From Bugula neritina (Eukaryota > Bryozoa > Gymnolaemata > Cheilostomatida > Bugulidae), in the NCBI GenBank assembly GCA_964035545.1, contig OZ037771.1, forward strand, positions 4,081,128 to 4,145,127: a stretch of DNA of 64,000 bases, read 5' to 3'. Position 1 is the stretch's first letter; each line of letters opens with the position of its first letter. Below, piece by piece: positions 26,857 to 39,514 of the stretch. The position numbers were made by a program, and so were the translations under genes. The notes under the pieces were generated by a model. The model was given only the letters and a program-made list of their open reading frames with translations. It searched no databases and had not been told where the DNA came from.

Positions 26857-27893
26857 CCTGACAGACACAACACAGTTTTAGTTCAACAAGAGTTAGATAA
26901 TAATAATACGCAAGTTTACAATATTTTCAAAGCAATCAGAAGAAAATTAGCTGCAGAATTCACATTAAACGAAGTTTGAGCTGAATTCAACAATCGGAAT
27001 GCAACAATGCAGCAGTCATGGAAGCCATTTCTAATTGTTGAAATTACTAACACTGGCCACTGTTAAAAATATTTTTCCTTATATGGTAATTCTAGTGTTG
27101 GTATATTATTACTCATTATAACTATATATAATAGCATATATTACATATCTAGTAGCATTATAATATAAGATGATATATAAAATTATATACATATATATAG
27201 AAATGTACATAGTGGGATAAAAGTGCTACTTAGCTATGCTCAAGCTGCATAATTGCAACTGCAATGTCAATTTTTTTCAAAATTTATAGTGAATATTTGT
27301 TTTATTAAAATATTCATAGTATCGCTTTAGATCTGTTAAGTGTGTAAGGATATTATATTTAAGATTCATACAGGCAGTATTAAAAAATGTTATATATACG
27401 CAGTATTTCATCATATTATTTGTATTTAAATTTGTTAAATCAATTTAAGGCATTGTCATAGGTGCAATAAATCAATAACTGAATAAAGTTATAAAATATT
27501 ATATCAGATGCAAAAAATATTTGTTATATAGAGTTATCTCCCGCACAAAAATATAACTTGCAAACAGGTTTCGCAATTTGTCGACTTGGGTGAAGAATTT
27601 TCTTCTAGACTTCATGGTTTAGTTAACACTGCGGGTACGATAGAAGAAATTGTGGACATTGACTAAAAAGCGTTTAATAATACGATTTAATACTAGGTAT
27701 TGATGTCTATTGAAGATACATTAGCCTTCGTTCCAACGCATAAGCAAGTTTGACATCATGACGTTGTCATGAATGATGTTTGAACGCTTTCGGGAAATTA
27801 TTTCTATTGGTATGGGAGGATTGTGACTGAACTTTTTCATCGTTCAGTTAAATTAAGACATTTATATTTAAGAATAAGTATACTTGCACAAAA
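26857..27893. other. Divergent intergenic region (promoters inferred)
   Basis: Separates the minus-strand secreted-protein gene from TM9SF2 on the plus strand, which start in opposite directions. AT-rich; includes TATATATA-type words at about 27180-27200. I see no open frame of note. Confidence 0.4.
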
Positions 27894-30800
27894 ATGCTTC
27901 TAAAAGCATCTTTAGTTTTTTATTGTGCAATTCAAATGGTTCAGACTTTTTATCTTCCAGGTCTGGCCCCAAACACTTATTGTGACCTGGACTCAGATGG
28001 AAAGGAAATTGAAGGATGTGCGGTAGGTTTTTGAACCTATAAGTAATTAACTTTGAATTACAATCAATTATATTGGTATTTAATATTTATGATTTGACAT
28101 TAAACTGGATATTTAACGTACTTTACAAGGCTTGTGTTTAATAATAGTGCCAGTAGTGTAGCTAACGCTTCAAGTTTAACTTCAAGTTCAGCTTATAGTT
28201 TAAGTTATACTTATAGTTATTAGTATTACATTTAATTTTACAATTTAAATTATTATTTCAATTTATATTATGTTTCTAGCTGTAAATTGCTAAAAGTAAG
28301 AGTAAGTCAGTAAAAATTTTACATTTGCGATTAGTTCTTTTAAAACTTTAGCTTTAGTTCATTCATCCTAGTCATCATGATCATCACCATGATGATGAAG
28401 CTAAACCATGTTCAATTACTAATACTATTAGTAGGCTATTACTATTACTATTGGTTCAAATTTAAGTTTAAGAATCATGCTGATGCTGATAGTTATAGTA
28501 ATACTCATAATGATACTCATATTTGGTATTATGACTTATTACTAGCATAGAGATCTATAGTATTTACAATGGTTTTTATTTATTTTTTATTTATTACTAT
28601 TAGTAGAACTGTAGTGCTAAACAAATTGACCCTGCAGTAGTTTTCAAAACTTCTGTTATTTTAAATAGTGACTTTTGGCTACAATTATTTTAAAAATGGA
28701 GTCTCACTGGTTAAATTATATCACTAAGGTAATATTAGTATACAGTATACACATTAGTATAATTAAATTTTTATTAATTAAACTATCACTACTGCAATGT
28801 GTTAGTGTTAAGTATTCTTACAGTTAATTATTATAATATATATTTATATCATACATGTCAATTTATAATTAAATACAATATATTTTTGGGCCTATTATAG
28901 AGTTTATGGAAATTATTTAGGATTAAGTCAATTTCTACGTTCTATGAAATCATTCTAATAGTAATTTATTATAAATATGTTAGTTTATTTTTATTATGAA
29001 ATTTTTCCATATTTAAACTTTTAGCGTCAACATCCAGTAAAATTTTTAGCTATTTGATAAAATAGTGTATTGCAATAATTGTTTATTTTATAGAATGTAA
29101 TAAAAGTTTATGCAAACAGACTAGATTCAGAAAAATCTGTGTTGCCATTTGATTATAGAAGGTGAGTAATCTGTGTGTATTTAGGTTGATTTGCTGAGTT
29201 CTAGAATGCTGACCTGGTTTTAACAAATAAATAAATACTTTAAACAATATAAAGATATAAATTCTAAAAGTTTCAGTTGTTAAATATGTTTTGAGCTACT
29301 ATGTGAATTAGTTTTTTGTGTGTTTTAATAGTCAGTAGTAAATCGATAAAATCCTCTATGCATGTTTTCACAGTACATAAATGCACAGCGTGACTCTTTC
29401 GTATGACTGAACATTAGTCACAGCTCCTGTCATGTCATCACCAGAGTTTCATGGTGACTATTTTAGGGTGTTTATTTGTTGGAACCTTTTTTTACAAAAA
29501 GAACTTCTTAGTTACAATGTGTGTTTAAAAAGGGTTTGTGTTACTTTATGCATTTTCAAATAAAATGTAGCTGTTTCAAGTGGTTGAACTGTTGCAGATT
29601 TCCCTTCTGCAAAGCTAATGGTGGACCTCGTCCTACAGAAAACCTGGGACAGGTGTTGTTTGGAGAGAGACTGACCCCTGCACCCATCAACGTTAGTCCC
29701 TCAGTTACTATATTTTTCATCAGTTGGCTGTCTACTGAATATAGTCACTCTTATAACCAGTATTGCCTTTGATTATGAATTACTCATTCTGTATATTGCA
29801 GCTTTTGTCTATAAATTAGCATATTGACCATCAATGCCGGCTTACTAAGGTTTTGTTTTGTTTTTGAATTGAAAGGTATCTATAGCTCATTGAAGTTACA
29901 TTCACCAGCAACTTGAGTGCAAAATTACTTTGCCCAATAATTATTCTCACAACGGGTGCCCTACTTGCACCAGATGCTGGAGAAGTTGAGATTTAGTCAT
30001 AGTAAAAAATGTTTATATTTTCTTTGTAATTATGACAGGATTTCCTGTTTTTAAGATAGGAATTAGTTTGCAGAGTAAGTTTAATAGTTTTCGGGCAACA
30101 AATTAATTAATGATCACTAGCTCAATACCAGGCAACTTCTCACATTATCAATATTTGTGAGAAGGACATCGTTTTTCATGCCTCATGTGTTAAATCACCA
30201 ATTTTGTTGCCCATTTGATATATGCTATTTAATAACACTAAATGCTTCATTTTTTAATCTTTTTTTTTTTTGTAACCAATAACATCGTGTAGTTTGTATT
30301 TGCTTGATTTTTGGACCCTTTTGCATTTTAATGGTGATTTTGCAGCTGGAGTATCGTAAACAAGTAGCGTGCAATGTCATATGTGAGAAGGAAATGATAA
30401 TTCCAGGGTCAGATAAGTCTAAGAACACTGATAAATCTAAAATGGCTGATATAAAATCATCTCAACTTTTGATGAGAGCCATTCAGTTGAACTACCAACA
30501 ACACTGGTTAGTGGAATTATGATTTTATATTTAGTATTAGTTATTCTTATTATAGTATGATATATCATTTAGTTAATGCAACCCATGCTGTAGGAAACTG
30601 CATTTTAGTCATATAATGGTATGGGTTTTTCTGATGAATTTGATTTCCTTTGGTAGATGGATTGACTTGTGTATATTATGCATATCTGAGATATTGCTTG
30701 CTATATGCAGGGGTCACATGATTCAGTCTCTTACAGATTAAGCTCTACAAATACTGTAACATATCTTCACATACATTGTGCTGCACAAGATTGAATTATG

Positions 30801-33280
30801 AATTATGAATAGAGGATATGTAACTTGCTTTGTTTTCGTACAATTTCTTAGTTGAACAACCTCTGCTGAAATATATTTATTCCTACAGCAGTAGTTGTAG
30901 TCTAGACTAGGCTATTTAGGAGAAGTAGTGGAGAAATTTGGATAGCCCAAGCTCTTTAAATTTGTTTATAAACTTTGGTTTGGGGTGTGGGTTAAAATTT
31001 TTGCGATAGCATAACTTATTTTGCTACATTTCTAATCTAGAACACAGGCTTTTCTCAATTTCTCCATTACTGCATCTACCTCAACTGGCCATTAGACATC
31101 AGCTATAGTTACTCCTGCATTAGTTAGATAGTATCTATTAACTTGGGTTGAATCTGTAAACAGCATTTCTAAAGGCATTGTTTTCTCCACCCAATAAGTG
31201 GCATGTGAAGAATATCACAATAATGCATTCTGTTTTGTTGCTCTATAGTGTATGTTTTTGTTTGTGGTTTGTAGGATTGCAGACAATTTACCTGCCGTTT
31301 TTTGCTATAAAGTCCAGCCTAAAATGAATGGACCAATAGTAACTCATTGTGATCGCTCGTTTCCTATTGGCTGTTATGTGGCTGAAAAAGGAGAGCAAAG
31401 GGATTTCTGTAACTCAGATGTAAGCAGCTGTAGATGTTAGGACTGTTAGTTTGTAAATTATTTCGTGTGATTACAAACACATCCGTATGCAAAATTTCAA
31501 ACAGACAGATATATTGTAAATTTGTTTTTACAACTTTCAGTAGAACAAAAAGTTGTAATGTAAGCTTTGTTCTCTTTTTCTTTTACAATAGTTACAAAAT
31601 TTTAACTAATGTTTTACTTTTAGTTTGTCCGATTAGATGTATTTTAATAGAAATGCTAAGTACTTCGATTATCTTGCTGTTTATACTCAGAATGTAAAGC
31701 TAATTTTATGGTGTCTTCTTTCTCAGAAGTTTATATCAAGTTTAAATTGATGTGAAACATGACTATATCGTAATTTCAATTGGAGTTTCTTAATAAGTGA
31801 CCCACCATATCTTTATGTAACTGGCCGGACTGTCTGTAACCAACAGCATATACCTTTCAGATTGGTCGTTATACAGAAGAGAAAGCTTTCTATCTATTCA
31901 ATCACTTAGACATTGTCATCACTTACCACCCTGCTGGTGATAAGTCCGAGTGGTTGTCTACCCTTCCTGATGGAGCTAAGGAAAGAAATCCTGGTAGAAT
32001 AATAGATATCAGAGTGACTGTCAGCAGGTATGTGCTGCTCCAGTATATAGGTCACATGCACTTCCTGTGTAAATTCAACTATTTCTTTCAACTTCTCAAT
32101 ACTTTTAGTCGAGCAAGTTGCTTTTTTAATATTGAAGCAGAAGCAAGCAATTGTTTTCTCCTGTTTTAACTGTTATATCAGGAGCTGTAGTCTGGGTTTA
32201 ATAGTGAATATGTTCTTTTGTCTAGCGTTGATCAAAAATTAAAAAAAGTCAAGGATCAGCCAACAACCTGTGAAATTTACAAGGAGACGCCTCCTCAATT
32301 CTTTAAAAGAGATCAGGGACCAAAGACTAAGACTGTTGCCTACTCGTACTCTGTATCTTGGGTGGTAAGTAAATGGTGCTGGTGTCTTGCAGAACGCTGC
32401 CTAGGTCACGTGTAGTCAGCATCTGTGTTCAGTGCTTCAAATCTGCATGTGTTTACCCGCTAATGTATTTTCTTCAATGGCTGACTTTTTAGATCCCAGA
32501 AATTCTTACTCATGTGGCCTCAGTTCACTGAGCAAACGAAACATAAAATGCAAAGAAAATTGTTTGAGTTTGATTTTTTCTGTTTTAACTGTTTCAACTA
32601 GTTTTTTGTCTGTTTAAGGGACGCATTTTGAATACTTATTTCTCACCTAATCGACTGCGGTCCTGCACTTGTAAGTCATAATGTTTATAGCTACCAGTGC
32701 AGGTCTTATCACCAACTTGAATCAGTGGTTACGGTTTTATCGATATTTTACTATTTTTGTTTCTTATAACAGCACTACTACAATATTCGACTAATGAGTC
32801 TTTTTCGTTGATTTAATTTCGAATAGTTGATTTCCAATACAACATGAAACACCCTCTCTGTTGTAGGGAAACGAGACAGTCAAGTGGTCCTCCAGGTGGG
32901 ATTACATTCTCAACAGCCTGCAGGAAGGGGAGATTCAGTGGTTTCAGATCCTCAACTCACTGGTCATTGTGATTTTTATGTCTGGGATGATTGCAATGAT
33001 TCTACTACGTACTCTGCATAGAGACATCGCTAGATACAACATGGAGAGTGTGGTGAGTCTCACACTGTTACAACAAGACCTCGCTGGTCTTGATTGTATT
33101 TAAAGTAAAGTACTTGAGATTGATTTCTTTAACTGAGTTTTCCAGCAGTCTATATGCTTCATATTATGCCTTCATCTAAAGCTCAATGACGTTGCATATC
33201 TTATGGGTTCAGTTTTGATCATTTTTGCCATTTGTTTCTGCTTTCAATTCTTCTAGAGGTATTTGAAAGCAGTATACACT

Positions 33281-33334
<54 letters not shown>

Positions 33335-36146
33335 AAATAACCAAACTGGATCTGTTGTAGGAAGATGCTCAAGAAGAATTTGGCTGGAAGCTGGTACATG
33401 GGGATGTTTTCAGACCACCAGCAAAGGGAATGCTTCTCTCCGTCTTCCTTGGCAATGGTGTTCAACTCTTCTTTATGACATTAATCACTTTGTGTGAGTA
33501 TAACACGTGTTGGCCATTTTATGGCTAATCTGCCATCTTGTGGCTGATTTTAATGGTTTGTGGTGTGACTGTTATGTGTATCTAGAATAAATAACTAGAC
33601 TTTTCTCTTGGGCAAGCTTTTCATTTAAGATTACACTAAAAAGAGTTCACTTGCACCAGTCTTGAACTGTTATAGAATATAAATGGTTAAACTAATGAGA
33701 AGAACTTATCTACACTAATAAGTTTGGCCTCCCTTTTTGCTAAGCATTTCTCACATAACATATCGTGTAATTGCCATTGCGTTGCTCACTCAACATAATA
33801 TACCTGTAATCACTGAACTGAAACTATAACACTGGGGTTATAGTTCAATGCCTGTAATATATTTCAACTAACATAGGGTGAAGGTTACAAATGTGTGTAG
33901 CTGGTAAATGATGTACATAGACTTGTATAATAGTAGATATGTCATTTCCTTGCCGCTATTGGTTTGGGTCTGCTATAATATTCCTTTCTTATTCCATTAG
34001 TGCCACTCTTACATTCATATCTCCTTCACCATTCTATATGTACCCATATTTGTGTCTACTTTTTTAATTTTTTACTATGAACCACTAATGGAGGAACCAA
34101 TTTTTATTGGCAGCAGCCCTGTTGTGTTGGCGGCAGCCATGTTTTATTGGCGGCAGCCATGTTGTATATCAACAACAACTACTCTTGTAGTTTTTGCCTG
34201 CCTTGGATTCCTCTCCCCTGCTAACCGAGGGTTCCTCATGACCTGTGCTGTCGTCTGCTATGTTCTTATGGGCACTCCGGCTGGCTACTCGTCTGCCAGA
34301 ATATACAAAATGTTTGGTGGAGAGAAATGGAAGTCTAACGTTTTACTAACAGCATTCTTGGTCCCAGGGTGAGTCTAGACAGGAGTGATTTGCTGTAACC
34401 ACGTGTGATTGGTTAAAACCAGGTGGTATACTGAGATGAGATGCTGTATGGTTGTACAAACAGTGAACACAATTAATTTTGTTCATTGAAAGGTGTTGAG
34501 CAATGCAGCTTTAGAGTAGATTTCTCTGTAAATGAGACAATGTGCTTTTGAGAATGGCACAGCTCCACTAATTGCGATACGATACAATATATATGCAATA
34601 TACGATACAATATATTGCGGTTATAGGGTATTTGTCTGCTTTTAGCAGCTGAGTGGTAATGAGTTTGCTGATGTGGTCAGTAGTAAGCTGGTCGAAGGGT
34701 GTCTGTCTGTCTGTCTGTCTGTCTGTCTGCTGATGCATTGTGGTGAATGTAATTACAATAGAGTCCAACCAGACTGTGTGTTGATGTATACTTCTCTTGT
34801 AGATTGGTGTTTGGCTGTTTCTTCCTACTGAACCTGGTATTGTGGGGTGAAGGAAGTAGTGCCGCCATGCCTTTCGGCACTCTCGTCGCCATCTTGGCTC
34901 TGTGGTTTTGTGTTTCTGCGCCTCTTACTTTCATTGGGGCATACTTTGGCTTCAAGAGATCCGTAAGTTATCTCCGTGTCATACAGAAGTGTCCATTTTG
35001 TCTTTCACGACTTGCAAAGTTCCAATTTACTGTATCTATAGTACTCTAAGGTAATGATATACCTGATGGACAATCACAAGCCTGATCTGTGTGACATATC
35101 GGCTAACATTGATTAGTAGCAGCTAATGATCATCATTTATTAATAATTTATGGTTTGCTCCGCATTATTTTACTGGTTATGTCATTCACACCATCAGTGA
35201 TTATGAAAATTAAATTATTATGTATATTTAGTATAGTTCTACTTGTAAATTGTGTTTTTATCTATTACATGCCCTATTACTATATTACTATACACTATTA
35301 CCTACAGTATTACTATATGCTATTACCTACAGTATTACTATACACTATTACCTACAGCTTTACTATACGCTATTACCTACAGTATTACTATACACTATTA
35401 CCTACAGTATTACTATACACTATTACCTAAAGTATTACTATACGTTATTACCTACAGTATTACTATATACTATTGCCTACAGTGTTACTATACGCTATTA
35501 CCTACAGTATTACTATACACTATTACCTACAGTATTACTATACACTATTACCTAAAGTATTACTATACGTTATTACCTACAGTATTACTATATACTATTG
35601 CCTACAGTGTTACTATACGCTATTACCTACAGTATTACTATACACTATTACCTACAGTATTACTATACGCTATTACTTACAGTATTACTATACGCTATTA
35701 CCTACAGTATTACTATACACTATTACCTACAGTATTACTATACACTATTACCTACAGTGTTACTATACACTATTACCTACAGTATTACTATACGCTATTA
35801 CCTACAGTATTACTATACGCTATTACCTACAGTATTACTATACACTATTACCTACAGTATTACTATACACTATTACCTACAGCATCACTATTCTGTATTT
35901 CTTTCAGCCAATTGAAAACCCTGTGAGAACCAATCAAATTCCTCGCCAGGTGCCCCCACAGTCCTGCTATACAAGGCCGCTGCCCGGTGTCCTCATGGGG
36001 GCCATCTTGCCTTTCGGGTGTATTTTCCTGCAGCTCTACTTTATTCTCAACAGCATCTGGTAGGTTCATGACTTCTTGTGCACACCTACACAGTATATAC
36101 ATATTACACAGTAAATATATATATACACAGTAACTACATATACACA

Positions 36147-36215
<69 letters not shown>

Positions 36216-37759
36216 GTAATACATATACACAGTAAATATATATACACTGTAATACACAGTTGTAAATTTTACTATACATTGTATATACACTGTAATACAT
36301 ACACTTTATATACTACTATACTCTGTAATACATACCTTTATATACTACTATACACTGTAATACATACCTTTATATACTACTATACTCTGTAATACATACC
36401 TTTATATACTACTATACACTGTAATACATACCTTTATATACTACTATACTCTGTAATACATACACTTTATATACTACTATACACTGTAATACATACCTTT
36501 ATATACTACTATACACTGTAATACATACCTTTATATACTACTATACACTGTAATACATACCTTTATATACTACTATACACTGTAATACATACCTTTATAT
36601 ACTATTATACACTGTAATACATACCTTTATATACTACTATACACTGTAATACATACACTTTACGTTATATACTACTATACACTGTAATACATACCTTTAT
36701 ATACTACTATACACTGTAATACATACCTTTATATACTACTATATACTGTAATACATACACTTGTAGGTCACACCACGTCTACTATATGTTTGGTTTCCTA
36801 TTCCTCGTGTTCATAATACTGATCATCACCTGCTCTGAGACGGCCATTCTCCTTTGCTACTTCCACCTGTGTGCCGAGGACTACAACTGGTGGTGGAGAT
36901 CCTTCATGACTACCGGCTTTACCTCCGTCTACCTCTTCTTCTACTCCATTCATTTCTTTGTCACCAAAATGGCCATCAGCGGCACGGCTTCTACATTCCT
37001 CTTCTTCGGCTACACACTGATGATGGTCTTTGGCTTCTTTCTCATTACGGGTAAGTGTTAAGATCCCTGGCTAAGTCGAATGTATAGCTTGTCCTGGTAG
37101 CTCAGGCTACGTCTAATGTGATATCTTGTCTTACAAGATAATGATTGAGATAAGTATTGTAGCCTGTAGTCTACTCTGAATTTGTGGGATTATTTCATTA
37201 GTTCTTGGGAGTTGTCCTCTTAATCTAACATTTATAACCGCAGCAGCAACAACTAGCTTTGCATACATCAAGCGGCTAGAGTGTGGCTTGGCAGAAACCA
37301 CCAGATAAAGCTGCTTGCTTTTCCACCACTGGAATGAGGAAATCTGATTTTAGCCATAAAAGTGATATAATGAACAGTAAATTTAGTTTGTAAAGAAAGG
37401 TTAACCTTGACTTAGCAGTGTAATTCATCGACCACGTAAGCCCCCTCCTCAACCAACTGTGATTAATTTACATTGAGAATCTCAATCCAATTTCTAAGCT
37501 ACTCCAATCATTAATTTGTAGTAAGTCACTGTGTTGTGACTGTAGCCATTAGCTTTCATCGTGGGTGATACTGGTCAGGGTTTCCTCCGGTTTCAATGCA
37601 TTAAAAGGTGGTTTAAGTGTTTTTAAGCTTTGTGATTAGATCCACACAAGAAAAAGATTCCATACTCAAATATGCTCTGTTTATGTTGCAGGCTGCATGG
37701 GATTCTTCTCTTGCTTCTGGTTTGTAAGGAAAATATACAGCGTGGTGAAAGTGGACTAG
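27894..37759 (+). CDS. TM9SF2: TM9SF2 orthologue, nonaspanin (687 aa), complete
   Basis: Fourteen exons: 27894-28022, 29094-29161, 29598-29691, 30346-30506, 31275-31419, 31861-32027, 32226-32364, 32867-33052, 33361-33493, 34191-34368, 34803-34962, 35908-36059, 36767-37050, 37692-37759. Phases agree. Family marks: FYLPGLAP after the signal peptide, [12 protein letters not shown] in exon 3, [14 protein letters not shown] in exon 9, [12 protein letters not shown] in exon 10, [18 protein letters not shown] in exon 11, [11 protein letters not shown] in exon 12, and the C-terminus KIYSVVKVD with the COPI-binding KxD motif. The family acts in the Golgi/endosomal membrane in glycosylation and trafficking. 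Length is close to human TM9SF2. Exons 4-6 are nearly identical to those of the upstream paralogue. Introns 11 and 12, on either side of exon 12, are filled by minisatellites. TM9SF4 is excluded by these motifs. Confidence 0.96.
30935..31085. repeat. Dispersed repeat, copy B (TM9SF2 intron 4)
   Basis: Reverse complement of the repeat at 4646-4800, with about 150 bp recognisable, including CAATTTCTCCATTACTGCA. It lies in the part of intron 4 that is absent from the shorter paralogue intron (17938-18213), so it arrived after the two introns separated or was lost from the other. Confidence 0.65.
33281..33332. repeat. (CA)n microsatellite with CG head
   Basis: CACGCGCGCG followed by about 21 CA repeats, ending 28 bp upstream of TM9SF2 exon 9. 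Alternating purine-pyrimidine, so capable in principle of Z-DNA. Confidence 0.9.
34095..34165. repeat. Short tandem of about 20 bp before TM9SF2 exon 10
   Basis: Three imperfect copies of GGCGGCAGCCATGTTTTATT, just upstream of the exon 10 acceptor (34190). Confidence 0.75.
34699..34729. repeat. (CTGT)n microsatellite
   Basis: About seven GTCT/CTGT tetramers in TM9SF2 intron 10. Confidence 0.9.
35268..35890 (+). repeat. 25-bp minisatellite, about 25 copies (TM9SF2 intron 11)
   Basis: Unit of the type TATTACTATACACTATTACC then TACAG (25 bp), with variants at a few fixed sites. A higher-order repeat of five units (125 bp) is visible: the variant CCTAAAG occurs at 35426 and again at 35551 with the same neighbouring variants. 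It ends 18 bp before the exon 12 acceptor. It stays open in all frames and gives false periodic ORFs. Confidence 0.95.
36148..36209. repeat. (TA)n microsatellite
   Basis: About 31 TA units between the two minisatellite regions of TM9SF2, within intron 12. Confidence 0.95.
36270..36760 (+). repeat. 32-bp minisatellite, about 14 copies (TM9SF2 intron 12)
   Basis: Unit of the type ACACTGTAATACATACCTTT then ATATACTACTAT (32 bp). It runs to a few bases before the exon 13 acceptor (36766). It shares the core TACTATACACT with the 25-bp array on the other side of exon 12. Confidence 0.93.
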
Positions 37760-38984
37760 ATGAAGAGTACAGCATGGCACATCTAAGGGCTGTACTGTAA
37801 CCATGTGGATATATATTTATGAGATGCAGAATATTACTGACAGTGTTTAGTATTGTAAGCTCCAGCCTTGGTGTTTCCACAACCCTCAGCTGACATTTGT
37901 TTGAATATGTAATTTTTTCTGTACAAACTCTCATTACTTATGTGGTCATGTGATAGTATTTGTTAGTATTCAATACAGAAATGCTAGCATGCTTACACAA
38001 TTAAATGTTTTATTATATAGTTGTGTTTTCTCTCACAATTACTGCTACAATATTTCCTAAATCTTTGCACCATATCAGCATAATCGTTTTCTTTCAACTA
38101 ATCTCTGGTATTTACTTTATTTAATTAGATGATGCAGGTTGTATAACATAGCTGAAAAATATAATACCATTACTGTTTTAGTTTTACTTATGCAGTGCAG
38201 TAGCTCTTTGATTTAGTTGCTATTCTATATTGATATTATCCCCACGCTGGAAGAAATTGTTCTTGTACGACAGCTTTTTTCACTTGAGCTGTAAATGCAA
38301 TAGGTTTGCACTGTGCAAACCAGGTTGTAATATTTGTGTGGAGTTATATTTCTTTCGGTGGTGAAGATCTTGAAGTTGTTTTTTTCTTGGTACTGCTTTG
38401 AGTTAAAGAGTGAATGTTAATAAATATTATATGAAATATAATAATGGGATAGTGTTGCTTCAGCTGCTTCTGGAATATTCCAACTTCTAGCATTATAAGA
38501 AATTAGCCAAACATTTGTTGGCGGTCTTAAGAAAAAGGTGCTAAAAGTTGATTCACTTGTAGCATAGACAGCAGCATTATACAACTCTGTAAAAGCTATA
38601 TCTATAATCATATGAACCTCTGCACTACTTGGAAGAGAGGAAGAACTTTCTGGAAGCTATCTGCAGTTATATCTTTTGTCGACTCTTGAAGCCCACTAGG
38701 GATCAACACCCTAGTTGATTTTATATTAGACAAACACAATCTATATGCTGTATGGTAGCATAATAATATACCATTGCTAGCACATACTTTGTGCGGTGAT
38801 AGATTTTAACAAAGCGTAGCTAGCTAAAAAATCAATTATTATTCAAATAGCTAGCCAAGTTGGGTTGGTAAAACGTAAACAGTGTCATTTGTTGTTAAGA
38901 CACTAAGCATAAGTGTCAGGTTGCAGTCGGTTCTTACAGAATAAATTATCACATCTTCCTTACCGTTTGTGTACTCGGAGAACT
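37760..38984. other. 3' flank of TM9SF2 and intergenic DNA
   Basis: Probable TM9SF2 3' UTR followed by AT-rich sequence; nothing else recognisable. Confidence 0.4.
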
Positions 38985-38998
38985 CTAGATATATATAG
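38985..38998 (+). promoter_or_regulatory. TATA box of the small membrane-protein gene
   Basis: TAGATATATATAGA lies about 60 bp upstream of the ATG at 39053, a fitting distance for a short leader. It is the only well-placed TATA-like element I would defend for a host gene here. Confidence 0.45.
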
Positions 38999-39052
38999 AA
39001 CAGCATAGAACATAGTAGGAATCTGTTGCACAGAGACAAGCTTGTCAATAGC

Positions 39053-39514
39053 ATGGAAAGCTCTCAATTTATTATTGCTGATAATAGCACTGGAACCTCT
39101 CACGGAAGTAAGTTACTGTACGGGGAGGAGGGAGCTGCGCTGTACATCTGTATCATCATCCTTACCTTTGCTATGGCAATAGTGTTCACCATCATAGCCC
39201 AGATGTCCTACCAGCCAGAAAACCAGGTAACCAGTTATCTGAAACAGCGCAGTATTCTGAGAGACAGAATTATTCTCCATTACTATCTACAGAAAAAGGA
39301 AAAAAGACAATCCATGAAATTAAATAGTTCTCAAGATGAAACCACCAGAAGAAGAAGTCTTTTGAGAAAGAAGCGAAGACAAGCTTCTCTGCCATCTTCT
39401 ACCTGCACAGCTACACTGAATGGTATGCCTGCTTTGACCAGCCAGCAACAGTACCGAAGGTGCAACTCAGACTATCATGAAAGACTTTATAGGGACATCA
39501 ACTTACAGTTGTGA
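39053..39514 (+). CDS. Small single-pass membrane protein, unrecognised (153 aa)
   Basis: Intronless. The N-terminus is short and polar with an N-glycosylation sequon (NST), then one membrane segment (about residues 27-50, ALYICIIILTFAMAIVFTII). A basic cytoplasmic-type tail of about 100 residues follows, with QKKEKRQ and TTRRRSLLRKKRRQ. No signal peptide precedes the helix, so it is probably a type III or signal-anchor protein with the tail inside. Size and topology recall KCNE potassium-channel beta subunits, but I see no KCNE motif that would prove it. ATG 39053 is chosen as the first ATG of the frame. AATAAA near 39816 could be its poly(A) signal. A TATA box, one clean exon and balanced composition support a real gene. 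Confidence 0.6.
   Translation: MESSQFIIADNSTGTSHGSKLLYGEEGAALYICIIILTFAMAIVFTIIAQMSYQPENQVTSYLKQRSILRDRIILHYYLQKKEKRQSMKLNSSQDETTRRRSLLRKKRRQASLPSSTCTATLNGMPALTSQQQYRRCNSDYHERLYRDINLQL

Noticed and set aside
35155-36063. Long overlapping ORFs encoding [15 protein letters not shown]-type periodic peptides
   Set aside because: They are the 25-bp minisatellite read in all three frames; 25 is not a multiple of 3, so the peptide repeats every 25 residues. The region is TM9SF2 intron 11.
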